64,000 nt of DNA from CBDDFQ01 sp965227035 (lineage in GTDB: Bacteria > Pseudomonadota > Gammaproteobacteria > Burkholderiales > Burkholderiaceae_C), in the NCBI GenBank assembly GCA_965227035.1, contig OZ245724.1, positions 1,798,001 through 1,862,000 on the forward strand. Direction: 5' to 3'. Positions 1 through 8,110 of this stretch are shown here, piece after piece; positions within the stretch are counted from its first letter, which is position 1; each line of letters begins with the position of its first letter. A model generated the notes under the pieces. The model saw only the letters and a program-made list of their open reading frames with translations. It was not told where the DNA came from and did no database searches. The position numbers and the translations under genes are program-made.

Positions 1-1
1 T

Positions 2-1480
2 GGTCTTCTTTGGACCGCTTATTGCCTTCTGATTTTCCCGACGGCGAGCTTTTCGACGCAAGTCATCGTGACAACCCTGGTGCTGGGCTTATGCGGCATA
101 GGCACTCTATTTGCGTCGGGCACACGGGTCGGACTCATGGCGTTCGTGTTGCTGTCGACTGTAGGTTGCGCAGTGGCGTGGTTTCTTTACGGGCAGGAAC
201 ATCAAATCAGCTTCGTGATCGGCGTGATCGCATTTGCGTCGATCTTCGAGCGCGCGGGGCGCATGCAAGCCGATCTGATCAACGACAAGATCAGGCTCGC
301 GATTCAAAACGCGGATCTTGCGCAGGAACTCAAAGAGAGAAACGCGGTGCTCGATTTCAACAACCGAGAAAAATCGCGATTGATTGCTACCGCAAGCCAT
401 GATTTGCGCCAGCCTGCCCACGCGCTAGGAATGATGACCGAACGGATGACGACCGAGATGACTCCGCTGCAACTTGCTCGCACGATGCAGCTCATGAAGA
501 CTCGAGTCACCATCCTCTCTGAAATGCTGACCGGGTTGCTGGATTTCTCGAAACTCGAGAGCGGAAACTACTCGGTCGCGTCGGTCAAAGTCGACTTTGC
601 AGAGCTGTTCAACGAAGTATCGGATGCCTTCCGTCAAGAAATCAAAATCAAATCGTTGAAGTTCAATTCGTACACGACGTCGATGATCGTGCAAACCGAC
701 CCCTTGCTCGTGCGAAGAATCCTCTGGAATCTGGTGAGCAATGCGGTGAAGTACACCTCCAACGGCGGCATCACGATGTATACCGAGTTCCGGGATGGAT
801 GCCCTCAGATCGTCGTGGCAGACACAGGTGCTGGAATCCCTCCCGAGCGCCTGAAAGACGTTTTCCGCGATTACTACCGGCTTGAAAAAAACCGGGACCG
901 GGAAGAAGGTTTGGGTATCGGTCTCGCGGTCGTCGATCGCGCACTCAAACTAGTAGGCGCAACTCTGGACGTTCAATCGACCGTGGGAGTAGGAAGTACA
1001 TTTCGTGTGAAGTTTCCGGCGCAGGCCACGTTGTTGAGCTCCCTGTCCCTGGACTCCGCGCTGGAGACGGGTCCGGCACTTCTCGCGCCGGAGGGTGGAT
1101 TCAGAGTACTCATTGTCGAAGATGACGAAGTGTCTCGCGACTGCACTGCGGACGTACTCTCCGAATGGAACTACCGCGTTTATCCGGCCGCCGACATCGC
1201 GGAGGCCATGATTATCTGCAGCGATCCACTTATCGCGCCGCATATCGTCATCTGCGATTTGCACCTCGGGCCCACCGGCGACGGCATCGAGTGCATCAAA
1301 GAAATCCGAAAAAGACTGAATCAGCCTAACCTGCCATGCGTATTGGTTACCGGCAACCTGGATCAGTCGATAGATGCGCTTGCTGCGGCGAATCGAATAG
1401 TGCTCTCGTACAAGCCGGTCCAGCCTTCCCGCCTGAAAAACCTCATCAAGGATTTGTTGCGCGAAGCTAATTTCGTTTGA
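2..1480 (+). CDS. Hybrid histidine kinase/response regulator, 5' truncated
   Basis: The frame is open from the left edge, so the start lies outside the window; the GTG at 68 is probably internal. The visible part begins with hydrophobic membrane segments, then a HisKA domain with the H-box ATASHDLRQPAHALG, then a HATPase domain with N-box (LWNLVSNAVKY), G1 (DTGAGIPP) and G2 (GLGIGLAVV). A C-terminal receiver domain has acidic residues VEDDE, acceptor Asp in ICDLHLG and conserved Lys in YKPVQPSRL. It should autophosphorylate at the membrane and pass phosphate to its own receiver. There is no DNA-binding output domain, so the final target is unknown. It closely resembles the kinase at 5034-6805. 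It ends 45 bp before the convergent EarP-like gene. Confidence 0.85.
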   Translation, partial: GLLWTAYCLLIFPTASFSTQVIVTTLVLGLCGIGTLFASGTRVGLMAFVLLSTVGCAVAWFLYGQEHQISFVIGVIAFASIFERAGRMQADLINDKIRLAIQNADLAQELKERNAVLDFNNREKSRLIATASHDLRQPAHALGMMTERMTTEMTPLQLARTMQLMKTRVTILSEMLTGLLDFSKLESGNYSVASVKVDFAELFNEVSDAFRQEIKIKSLKFNSYTTSMIVQTDPLLVRRILWNLVSNAVKYTSNGGITMYTEFRDGCPQIVVADTGAGIPPERLKDVFRDYYRLEKNRDREEGLGIGLAVVDRALKLVGATLDVQSTVGVGSTFRVKFPAQATLLSSLSLDSALETGPALLAPEGGFRVLIVEDDEVSRDCTADVLSEWNYRVYPAADIAEAMIICSDPLIAPHIVICDLHLGPTGDGIECIKEIRKRLNQPNLPCVLVTGNLDQSIDALAAANRIVLSYKPVQPSRLKNLIKDLLREANFV

Positions 1481-1525
1481 CGGGTGGCCGCTTCGATGCG
1501 TCGTCTGACTGGTGCGCCCTTCGAA

Positions 1526-2746
1526 TCAAGCCAAGGCTTCTTCAGGCTGCTGCAGACCCGGTTGCGTAGGGGCAAAGTCGTGGGTTCGCATCGACAGATT
1601 TTCGGTGGACGACGAGGCCACGATCACATCGACCACGTTCGGCGCGCGACCGACAAGAGTGGCGATTTGCTGCGCGTGAGCCTGTAATGAGTCGGCGCCG
1701 TCGATCATCGCTCGCCAGGCAAGCGCAGCGCCGCCCCCGGTCTTGAGTGCCGCCGACGCTTGTGCGCCGACCAGTTTGACCAGCGCATCGGCTTTGCTCA
1801 CATACCAGCGACGCAACGCGTGTTGAGCAGAGTCTCCGATGTTCGATGCACTTTGCTCCTGCGGTCCACACCAGATCAAGGGACAGCCGCTGGACATGGT
1901 GCGCATGGCGAGCGACTCGCATGAAGTGAGCACGAAATCGGCGGCCCACAACACTTCGTCCTGAAGATGCCACGGCATATCGGCCATCAAGGCAACGCTC
2001 AAGTGACCCAGCTTCAATGCCTTACCTGGCAGCAGCGCAACGCCAGCTCCGTTCAGGCACTGAAGGCTCATTCCTCCTAGCAATAAACGAATAGGAGATG
2101 CAGTGGTCTTAAGCGCCTCGATCCAGGCGGCTGCTGCCTGCGGGTTATCGATATGCAAAAGTGCGATCGTCGCCCGGTCGGAGTTTGTCGATGGCCCGCC
2201 GGCAAGACCGACCAGACGCAACGTCGTGTCGCGAGCTCGAGGATCTGCAAGCCATTTCATGCGCATGGAAACATGGTCACGCCGGTCTTTCAAGAATCCG
2301 GCGCCCGCTGGCACACCGCCCTGCTCCACGTCGAACGTGTTGCAGTTCGATATCGTGTTGGCAGCGGTAATCGAAGCATTGTTTGGCGTGACGCCAATGC
2401 GGGAGACCTTGTACCAGTTGCGCGTTACCCGACTCGCGGCGAATCGATCGGCGTAAGCAAGTGGAATCCGGGCATCGAATACCTGAAGGAGATTTCGTGC
2501 CGGTGAACACACATCGGCCAGACGAGCGTCAAGTATCTGAACACCATTCAAATCCTGAAGCCAAAGCCGTGCGTCGACTTGAGGAAGGCATGCACCCATG
2601 TCTGTCATTGACCCGACGAACAATCGAACCGGTTTCGAATGGCGATCTGCCAATTGGCGCGCTGCCATGTACGCGAACCAGGTGATCTCGCTCTGCGCGC
2701 CGGTGGCCATGACATCCCACGAACCGCAATCGACGCCGATACTCAT
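1526..2746 (-). CDS. Divergent EarP-like (EF-P arginine rhamnosyltransferase family) protein
   Basis: 406 aa, slightly longer than typical EarP (about 370-390). By eye it follows EarP layout: an N-terminal Rossmann-like half with RLFVGS matching the EarP 'RLWVDD' strand, a central NWYKV matching 'NWEYL', a GGVPAGAGFLKDR segment matching 'GGLIRERD', and a C-terminal half with MPWHLQDEVLWAADFV, CESLAMRTMSSG and PLIW, matching 'PFVPQQDFDQLLHLAD', 'GEDSFVRAQ.AG' and 'PFFW'. The EarP motif DNFGDIGVSWRLAR aligns without gaps to AQSEITWFAYMAAR, so both conserved Asp are replaced. The normal arginine-rhamnosylation activity is therefore doubtful. ATG at 2746 overlaps the stop of the RES gene (ATGA), so the two are translationally coupled. 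No efp gene is nearby. The family call rests on pattern matching from memory. Confidence 0.55.
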   Translation of the reverse strand: MSIGVDCGSWDVMATGAQSEITWFAYMAARQLADRHSKPVRLFVGSMTDMGACLPQVDARLWLQDLNGVQILDARLADVCSPARNLLQVFDARIPLAYADRFAASRVTRNWYKVSRIGVTPNNASITAANTISNCNTFDVEQGGVPAGAGFLKDRRDHVSMRMKWLADPRARDTTLRLVGLAGGPSTNSDRATIALLHIDNPQAAAAWIEALKTTASPIRLLLGGMSLQCLNGAGVALLPGKALKLGHLSVALMADMPWHLQDEVLWAADFVLTSCESLAMRTMSSGCPLIWCGPQEQSASNIGDSAQHALRRWYVSKADALVKLVGAQASAALKTGGGAALAWRAMIDGADSLQAHAQQIATLVGRAPNVVDVIVASSSTENLSMRTHDFAPTQPGLQQPEEALA

Positions 2747-3213
2747 AAGCGGACCTCGCTCAGAGACATCCGTCCGGATCTGGTGTTCATGACAACTTCA
2801 GCGCTCAAACAAACCTGATCGAACATCGCATGCGTCGGATCCAGCAGCAACAGACATTGCGTCGGGAACACGCGAGAGGGAATCCAGAGGCCCAGTAGTG
2901 AACGGCTTTTCATCTCGCGTAAAAGGCCCGACGTACGCGACATGGGAGCGCCGGTCGCATTCGTTGCGTTGTCGACGGGGAAATAGCTGCTGAACAGATT
3001 GGGAGCTTGGGGGAGATCGAGTCGTTCACGCCTGAGTTCTGTCGGAACCAGCGCACCGGTCAGCAGTCCCATCGACATCGCCGCCAATTCGGCCGTCTGC
3101 CAGGCGTAGATGACTCGGTCGCCCTTTTCATGCCAGCGCCCCGCTTGGTTAGCGGGTCTGATTGATGCTCTCCCGAAATCGTTTTCAGGATGTACTACTC
3201 GCCAGGCATGCAT
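2743..3213 (-). CDS. RES-domain toxin (MbcT/ParT-like)
   Basis: 156 aa from ATG 3213, which has a GGGAGG ribosome site 7 nt upstream and starts 1 nt after the antitoxin stop. An in-frame upstream ATG at 3243 lacks these features. The N-terminus WRVVHPENDFGRAS followed by AGRWHEKGDRVIYAW and AELAAMS matches the RES signature (R...GGRWN..G..VVY....AEL.L.E), including the conserved Arg, Tyr and Glu. Characterised RES toxins degrade NAD+ or ADP-ribosylate host enzymes and are neutralised by a DUF2384 antitoxin, which is the upstream gene here. The EarP-like gene follows with a 4-bp overlap. Confidence is good for the family; the target is unknown. Confidence 0.8.
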   Translation of the reverse strand: MHAWRVVHPENDFGRASIRPANQAGRWHEKGDRVIYAWQTAELAAMSMGLLTGALVPTELRRERLDLPQAPNLFSSYFPVDNATNATGAPMSRTSGLLREMKSRSLLGLWIPSRVFPTQCLLLLDPTHAMFDQVCLSAEVVMNTRSGRMSLSEVRL

Positions 3214-3214
3214 C

Positions 3215-3523
3215 TCAGACCTCCCAGCCATTTGCGATGGCACCGAGCATTTTCATGACTGCAGAAGCACCTGCGATCGAGGTACAGGCATCGATGGGCG
3301 GGCAAGCCAGATCGGGGTGGTATTCGCGAAGCCATTGATCTGCGCGTTCTCTTGTGCCGAAAGTGTTGACGGCTTCATGCAGCAGGCTGGAATCCTGTGA
3401 AATAGTTCGATGATCGAGCGCGGCCGGGCGCGCTGCAAATTCGTTTGACAGTGACGATCTGAATGTCGATTGGTTGCCAAGCATGAGGACCTCGTTTCTT
3501 CGTTGTACGGCCGGATGCTCCAT
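3215..3523 (-). CDS. DUF2384 (Xre/MbcA/ParS toxin-binding) antitoxin, short form
   Basis: 102 aa from ATG 3523; a GTG at 3526 is the alternative. Residues about 45-102 carry the toxin-binding pattern: AVNTFGTRERADQWLREYHPDL (shown in part: hydrophobic helix, then WL), then a Pro, and a closing G...VMKMLGAIANG. Full-length family members usually have an N-terminal helix-turn-helix. This one has only about 45 residues ahead of the domain and no recognisable HTH, so DNA-binding autoregulation is uncertain. The stop codon is 1 nt from the RES toxin start. The gene diverges from the LytS-like gene over about 100 bp, where the operon promoter must lie. Confidence 0.72.
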   Translation of the reverse strand: MEHPAVQRRNEVLMLGNQSTFRSSLSNEFAARPAALDHRTISQDSSLLHEAVNTFGTRERADQWLREYHPDLACPPIDACTSIAGASAVMKMLGAIANGWEV

Positions 3524-3629
3524 CACCAGTCCCGAGCTTTATCCGCTATGAGACGAACCTCCATATTTCGGGAACGGAGTGACTGTTTTTAGGTACGAAA
3601 TTACGTTGAGACTCGTCAGTTGCTATGGC

Positions 3630-4202
3630 ATGATTCTTCGAATGCAACAGAGGCTCAAGCGTCAATTTCATCGGGTTGTAGAACGATTGAGGAAGCCTGT
3701 TCCGTCGCTTTCAAGCAAAGCCGATTCGACTCATTCGATCCACCCGGCTGCCCTGCAGATGCACTCGGTGCTGAACCTGCTGAATCGAATTGCACTCGCT
3801 CCCGGAACGCCCGATCGATCTATCGAAGCCTGCTCGCTTCTTGCGGCTCACCTGACGGCAGTCCACAGAGCGTCTTCACTTGCCAAGGTTGGCGAGGCAG
3901 AACTGAAGCACGTCGTTTCGTCTTTCTCTGAACTCCATTGCTGGCTCAAGCTCTACGACAGGGCAGAAATAAGGCTCAACACCGACTTACGCGAATTCGA
4001 AGGCGATGTGGCTACGCTGCTGACCTTGCTTCAAGACATGATCCACGCCGCGATGACAAAGAGCGGTGGTCGTTTCGAATTTCACCTCGACAACGATTTC
4101 AAGCAACGCCAGGTTCGCATCTGCCTGATGAACGGCGACGGATTGGTAGAACAACGGGAAGTTCGAGGAACGCTTTCAACGTTGAAAGAAATAGCGCACT
4201 AA
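3630..4202 (+). CDS. Degenerate LytS-like sensor protein
   Basis: 190 aa from ATG 3630; a GTG at 3579 would add 17 residues, and no ribosome site clearly decides. The segment IHPAALQMHSVLNLLNRIA sits where LytS-type kinases have INPHFLFNALN, but the acceptor His-Phe pair is missing. A later stretch with KHVVSSFSELHCWLKLYD...RLN resembles the LytS 'EL..V..YL.L...RF..RL' helix. Only a remnant of an ATP-binding domain follows. There is no membrane segment. It precedes a LytTR response regulator by 68 bp, the usual partner of LytS kinases. It may be a kinase remnant, a dimerisation/phosphotransfer module or an anti-regulator. The assignment is inferred. Confidence 0.5.
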   Translation: MILRMQQRLKRQFHRVVERLRKPVPSLSSKADSTHSIHPAALQMHSVLNLLNRIALAPGTPDRSIEACSLLAAHLTAVHRASSLAKVGEAELKHVVSSFSELHCWLKLYDRAEIRLNTDLREFEGDVATLLTLLQDMIHAAMTKSGGRFEFHLDNDFKQRQVRICLMNGDGLVEQREVRGTLSTLKEIAH

Positions 4203-4270
4203 GCGTCGAAACGCACGTTGGGTTCAAGTAAAAACAAGCCGTCCGCAACGGCATATTGGGGAGATCGGAC

Positions 4271-4996
4271 ATGGGTGAAGCTCGACGCGTGATCATCGCG
4301 GACGACGATTTGACGCAGCTGGAAGAGATGGTGACGCTGGTGTCACAGTTGAGGCCCGACTGGCAGATTGTCGCCACTGCAGGCGACGTCGATTCGGTAG
4401 TTGCGGCGACAGAGAAATTTGCGCCCGAAATTCTTCTCCTCGACATCCACATGCCCGGTGCGGACGACGTGGGTTGGGTCTCCGACCTTCCGCTGGGAGT
4501 GGCGATCGTTTTCGTCACTGGCGATCCGAATTGCGCGGTTCAGGCGTTCGAGAGCTCTGCTGTCGATTACGTCGTCAAGCCAGTCACCCCCCTTCGCCTG
4601 AGCCTCGCGCTCGATCGCGCGTTCAGCGGAAGCCGGTCCAGTCCTCCTGCTGTGCTGTCCGAGCCGTTCGTTCCGCTTCTCTGGCTGACGGCGAGCAGCG
4701 GTCCGGAAACCCTCGTGATCTCGGTCGACGACATCTACTTTTTGCAGTCCGACAAAAAATACACCCGCGTGACGACCAAAAGTCGCGAAGGATTGGTTCG
4801 TTCGGGTATCTCGGGATTGCAGCGCCGCCTCGATCCCCGCGTGTTCGTGCGCATTCATCGGGGTGCGTTGCTAAACATGAAGCATGTCCATTCGGTGCGC
4901 AAAGATCTGCTTGGCAGAATGCGCGTGCACCTGATAGATCGGCCCGAGTCGCTTTTGGTGAGTAAGCCATTCGAACATATCTTCCGTGCGTTTTGA
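4271..4996 (+). CDS. LytTR-family response regulator
   Basis: 241 aa. ATG 4271 is chosen because GGGGAG lies 8 nt upstream; an earlier in-frame GTG or TTG start is less likely. The N-terminal receiver domain has the acidic cluster IIADDD, acceptor Asp in LLLDIHMPG, and conserved Thr (FVTGD) and Lys (YVVKP). The C-terminal LytTR DNA-binding domain (about residues 145-241) shows IYFLQSDKKYTRV, FVRIHRGALLNM and a basic RKDLLGRMRV segment. It probably regulates transcription. Likely phosphodonors are the flanking hybrid kinases, because the adjacent LytS-like protein lacks the acceptor His. The 3' end lies 37 bp before the next kinase start, suggesting one operon. Confidence 0.9.
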   Translation: MGEARRVIIADDDLTQLEEMVTLVSQLRPDWQIVATAGDVDSVVAATEKFAPEILLLDIHMPGADDVGWVSDLPLGVAIVFVTGDPNCAVQAFESSAVDYVVKPVTPLRLSLALDRAFSGSRSSPPAVLSEPFVPLLWLTASSGPETLVISVDDIYFLQSDKKYTRVTTKSREGLVRSGISGLQRRLDPRVFVRIHRGALLNMKHVHSVRKDLLGRMRVHLIDRPESLLVSKPFEHIFRAF

Positions 4997-5033
4997 CGCG
5001 GCTGACAAGCCACAACAGACTAAAGGAATTCTG

Positions 5034-6805
5034 GTGTCTCCTCCCCCGGGTTATCCCGTCCGCAACTTGTCTTCTTCCGACTCTTCGGGGCTCGGATGGC
5101 GATTCGGCGTGGTGCTGTGTGCGGTCGTTTGTACCCTTATCGTGCTTCACAGATTTCTTCATACGAACGCACTAATACTGTCGTTGTGGGCTACCGGATT
5201 TTCTTGTCTGGCGTTTGCCTGGAATTTTTCGAGTGACTACTTTTATAAAAAAAATCCGGGCTAGGTAGTGCCTATCGCAAGAAATGGCGAAACCTTTGCT
5301 TGCTGTTTGCCGTGCTGTATTTTCTGGCATGGGGCGGCTTGGTAGCGCTGGTGTCGCCAACACTCGACGAGGACGCACTACGCCCCTTGACGATGGTCGT
5401 GCTCCTGGCGGTTTTGTGTGTCGTGGCGCTCTCCTCGACCTTGCCGTTGGTCACGAAGATATTCCTTCCCGCTGCATTGATGCCTCTCGCCATCGCCTGG
5501 ATACTTAACGGCACGGACGAAGCGCCCGGGTACCTCGCCAGCATCGGGCTGGTCTGGCTCTTCGCGGCAACGATTTCCGCTCAACGCTACCTGCTCTCGC
5601 GGCAGCTCAAGAACACCGTTGCCGAGTGCCGCGCGCTGACCGAGCAATTCTTTGCGAGTCGCGAACAGTTGAGTCAGGCACATCGATCGCAAACCAGGAT
5701 CCTGACCACTGCCAGTCACGATCTGCGTCAACCGGTACACGCGCTCGGTTTGCTGGTCGAGAGATTGCGAATGGACGTCGAGGCGGTCGCAGTACGAGAT
5801 CAGATCGAGACCATAGGTGCCGTGTCGCAGTCGCTTGCCTATTCGCTGGGCTTGCTGCTGGATATTTCCCGCCTCGAGACCGGCACTGTCACGGCAACGC
5901 TCGTACCCATCTCCCTGCTCGAAATATTCGAGCAGCTGGAGGCCCAGCATTCGGCGTCCGCCCGTGCCAAATCGATTCGATTGCACTTTGAACACTCGAG
6001 GGTTTGGGTGGAGTCCGATCCGGTTCTGCTCCAAAGCATCCTCGGCAATTTGCTGTCCAACGCCATTCGATACACCGATGCCGGGTCGGTGTCGGTCGTC
6101 GTGCGACGTGCCGAGGCCAGCGTCTGGATCGATGTCGTGGACACCGGAGTCGGCGTTCCGACGGAGCGTCAAAACGAAATTTTCGGCGAATACGTTCGAC
6201 TGGCCGATCACCGTCCTTCACCCGAGGGATTTGGCCTAGGCCTCGCGATCGTGCGTCGTACCGCCGATTTGCTGGGTCACCGACTCGAACTCGATTCTCA
6301 CGTGGGGCACGGGAGCCGTTTCAGCATCCAGTTGCCTTTAAGCGCCGATCGCCAGGAGCAAAAACGGGACCTCGATGTCCAGATCAACAAGTCGCTAAGC
6401 GGCAAAAGGGGTTTGTTGATCGACAACGATCCCATCGTGCTCAAAGGCATGGAAAGCATGTTGCAAGCTTGGGGCTGTTCGGTCGTGTCCGCAGAATCGT
6501 TCGAGGAACTCAAATTCAAACTCGAGTTTCTGAATCTGGACATCGACTTCGTGATCGCCGACTACCACTTGAACAGCGGTGGGCAAAACGGCATAGACGC
6601 CATTCGCGAGATTCGCGCGCGATCGTCGAAATACATTCCGGCAACCCTCCTGACCGGCGACATCGGCATGCGGTCGGCATCGGAACACTCGGAATCGTAC
6701 ATTCGCGTAATGCACAAACCAGTGCAACCGTCACGCCTTCGCTTGGTCATCGACGCGATGATCGAGGAAACCCCGAAGACACCGAAGGATGAGCGTAGCG
6801 CCTGA
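5034..6805 (+). CDS. Hybrid histidine kinase/response regulator with a frameshift at A8
   Basis: The start chosen is GTG 5034, with AAAGGA 6 nt upstream. The first frame encodes two membrane segments and stops at TAG 5262-5264, just after a run of eight A. In the -1 frame the A run reads straight through, without stops, into the rest of the kinase. That part carries more membrane segments, an H-box TTASHDLRQPVHALG, N-box (LGNLLSNAIRYT), G1 (DTGVGVPT), G2 (GLGLAIV) and a receiver domain with IADYHLN and KPVQPSRL. One extra A in transcript or genome would restore one protein of about 590 aa. It may therefore be a real slippage gene, an assembly error or a recent null allele. It is similar in build to the kinase at the left edge. 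Confidence 0.75.
5247..5254 (+). repeat. A8 homopolymer at the kinase frameshift point
   Basis: Eight consecutive A bases in zero-frame codons AAA AAA AAT. The zero frame ends 8 nt later (TAG 5262), while the -1 frame is open into the kinase body. Runs of this length can cause polymerase slippage, replication slippage or sequencing indels. Confidence 0.9.
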
Positions 6806-6851
6806 CTTTCGCTGCCGCCACGCCGGCTCGATACGTCAGATAATTGCGGCC

Positions 6852-7484
6852 ATGCCGCTTACGCCTAACAATGAATCGGGTCAGCCTTCAGGCAGCGATC
6901 CCACGCCAGGAACGCACAGCCACTCGGCCCCAGACTATCCAAAATCGAAGTCAGACCTTTTCTGGTCGTTTTCCATTCTTGCGCTACAGGGTTTCGGCGG
7001 GGTGCTGGCTATTGCCCAGCATGAACTCGTAGAGCGCAAGAAATGGATGACTCGTGAAGAGTTCATCGAGGAATGGGCTGTAGCGCAAATTCTTCCAGGT
7101 CCGAACATCGTCAACCTTGCAATCATGTTTGGAGACAAGCATTTCGGCTGGCGCGGCGCCGTGGCTGCTGTTGCGGGAATGCTGGTCGTGCCGATGGGCA
7201 TCGTGCTTGCATTGGCCCTGACGTATGCGCATTACGCAACCACCCCCATCGCGTCCGGAGCGCTTCGTGGCATGGGCGCGGTGGCTGCGGGTCTGATCAT
7301 CGCAACCGGTCTGAAGCTCGCGTCTGCGTTCAAGACGAGCCCCATGGGACTGCCGATCGCCATTCTTCTTTGCATTGCGAGCTTTGTGGCGGTCGGGCTC
7401 ATGCGTTGGCCGATCCTTTACGTTCTCCTGATTGCAGGCCCCATCGGTTGGGGTCTGGCTTACAGAAAATTCACGAGCAAATGA
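6852..7484 (+). CDS. chrA: Chromate transporter, N-terminal half protein (CHR family)
   Basis: 210 aa. ATG 6852 gives a 34-residue soluble leader before the first membrane helix; ATG 6789 would overlap the kinase end. Family marks are FSILALQGFGGVLAIAQHEL, a KKWMTREEFIEEWAVAQILPGPN segment (quoted in part: the PGPN turn) and the following hydrophobic helices. Short-chain CHR proteins come as pairs in which each half has opposite topology and both are needed for chromate efflux or sulfate-related anion transport. The second half follows with an ATGA overlap. Confidence 0.85.
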   Translation: MPLTPNNESGQPSGSDPTPGTHSHSAPDYPKSKSDLFWSFSILALQGFGGVLAIAQHELVERKKWMTREEFIEEWAVAQILPGPNIVNLAIMFGDKHFGWRGAVAAVAGMLVVPMGIVLALALTYAHYATTPIASGALRGMGAVAAGLIIATGLKLASAFKTSPMGLPIAILLCIASFVAVGLMRWPILYVLLIAGPIGWGLAYRKFTSK

Positions 7485-8077
7485 TGTCCGCATTTTCCCT
7501 CGCCGACTGGGTCGCGTTCTTCGGCCACTTCCTTTCGCTCTCGCTACTCGCCGTCGGTGGCGCAATCAGCATGACGCCCGAAATGCATCGATTTCTTGTC
7601 GTCGATAAATCGTGGATCACCGATCCTCAATTCACCGCGTCCATTGCCATTGCACAAGCTGCGCCAGGACCCAACGTGCTGTTCGTCGCCTTGCTCGGCT
7701 GGAACGTCGGGTTCAACGCGGCTACTTCGGTAGGCGGCATCTGGCCCTGGCTTTTCGGAACCTTGGGGCTCGTTCTTTCGATGGTCGGCATCATGTTGCC
7801 GAGCACGATTCTTTGCTATTCGGTCTCGGCCTGGAGTCAGCGCAATCGTCATCTGCCCTCCGTCCGAGCGTTCAAGCAGGGACTGGCTCCAGTCGTCGTG
7901 GCGCTTCTGTTTTCTACAGGATGGGTGCTAGCCCAAGGTGAGACGACACCAACGCGGCCTGTATGGCTGCTCTGGGTGGTGACGTTCACAAGTGCCATCG
8001 TGGTGTGGCGTACCAAAATTCATCTGCTGTGGTTGCTTCTGGCTGGAGCAATCCTAGGCGGGTTCGGGCTGATCTGA
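7481..8077 (+). CDS. chrA: Chromate transporter, C-terminal half protein (CHR family)
   Basis: 198 aa. The start is ATG 7481, whose ATGA overlaps the stop of the first half, with a second ATG immediately after. It contains the CHR-domain pattern HFLSLSLLAVGGAISMTPEM, then IAIAQAAPGPN and several hydrophobic helices. It is the partner of the preceding half-size transporter; the two together form the functional inner-membrane unit. It is followed by convergent rlmB, 33 bp away. Confidence 0.85.
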   Translation: MMSAFSLADWVAFFGHFLSLSLLAVGGAISMTPEMHRFLVVDKSWITDPQFTASIAIAQAAPGPNVLFVALLGWNVGFNAATSVGGIWPWLFGTLGLVLSMVGIMLPSTILCYSVSAWSQRNRHLPSVRAFKQGLAPVVVALLFSTGWVLAQGETTPTRPVWLLWVVTFTSAIVVWRTKIHLLWLLLAGAILGGFGLI

Positions 8078-8110
8078 TCGGTGGGTCTTCCCGCTAAGCC
8101 GACCGGTCGA

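Noticed and set aside
7073..7480. N-terminal extension of the second chromate-transporter half
   Set aside because: This part overlaps the first half in another frame and is Cys/Arg-rich without helices; the real start is ATG 7481.
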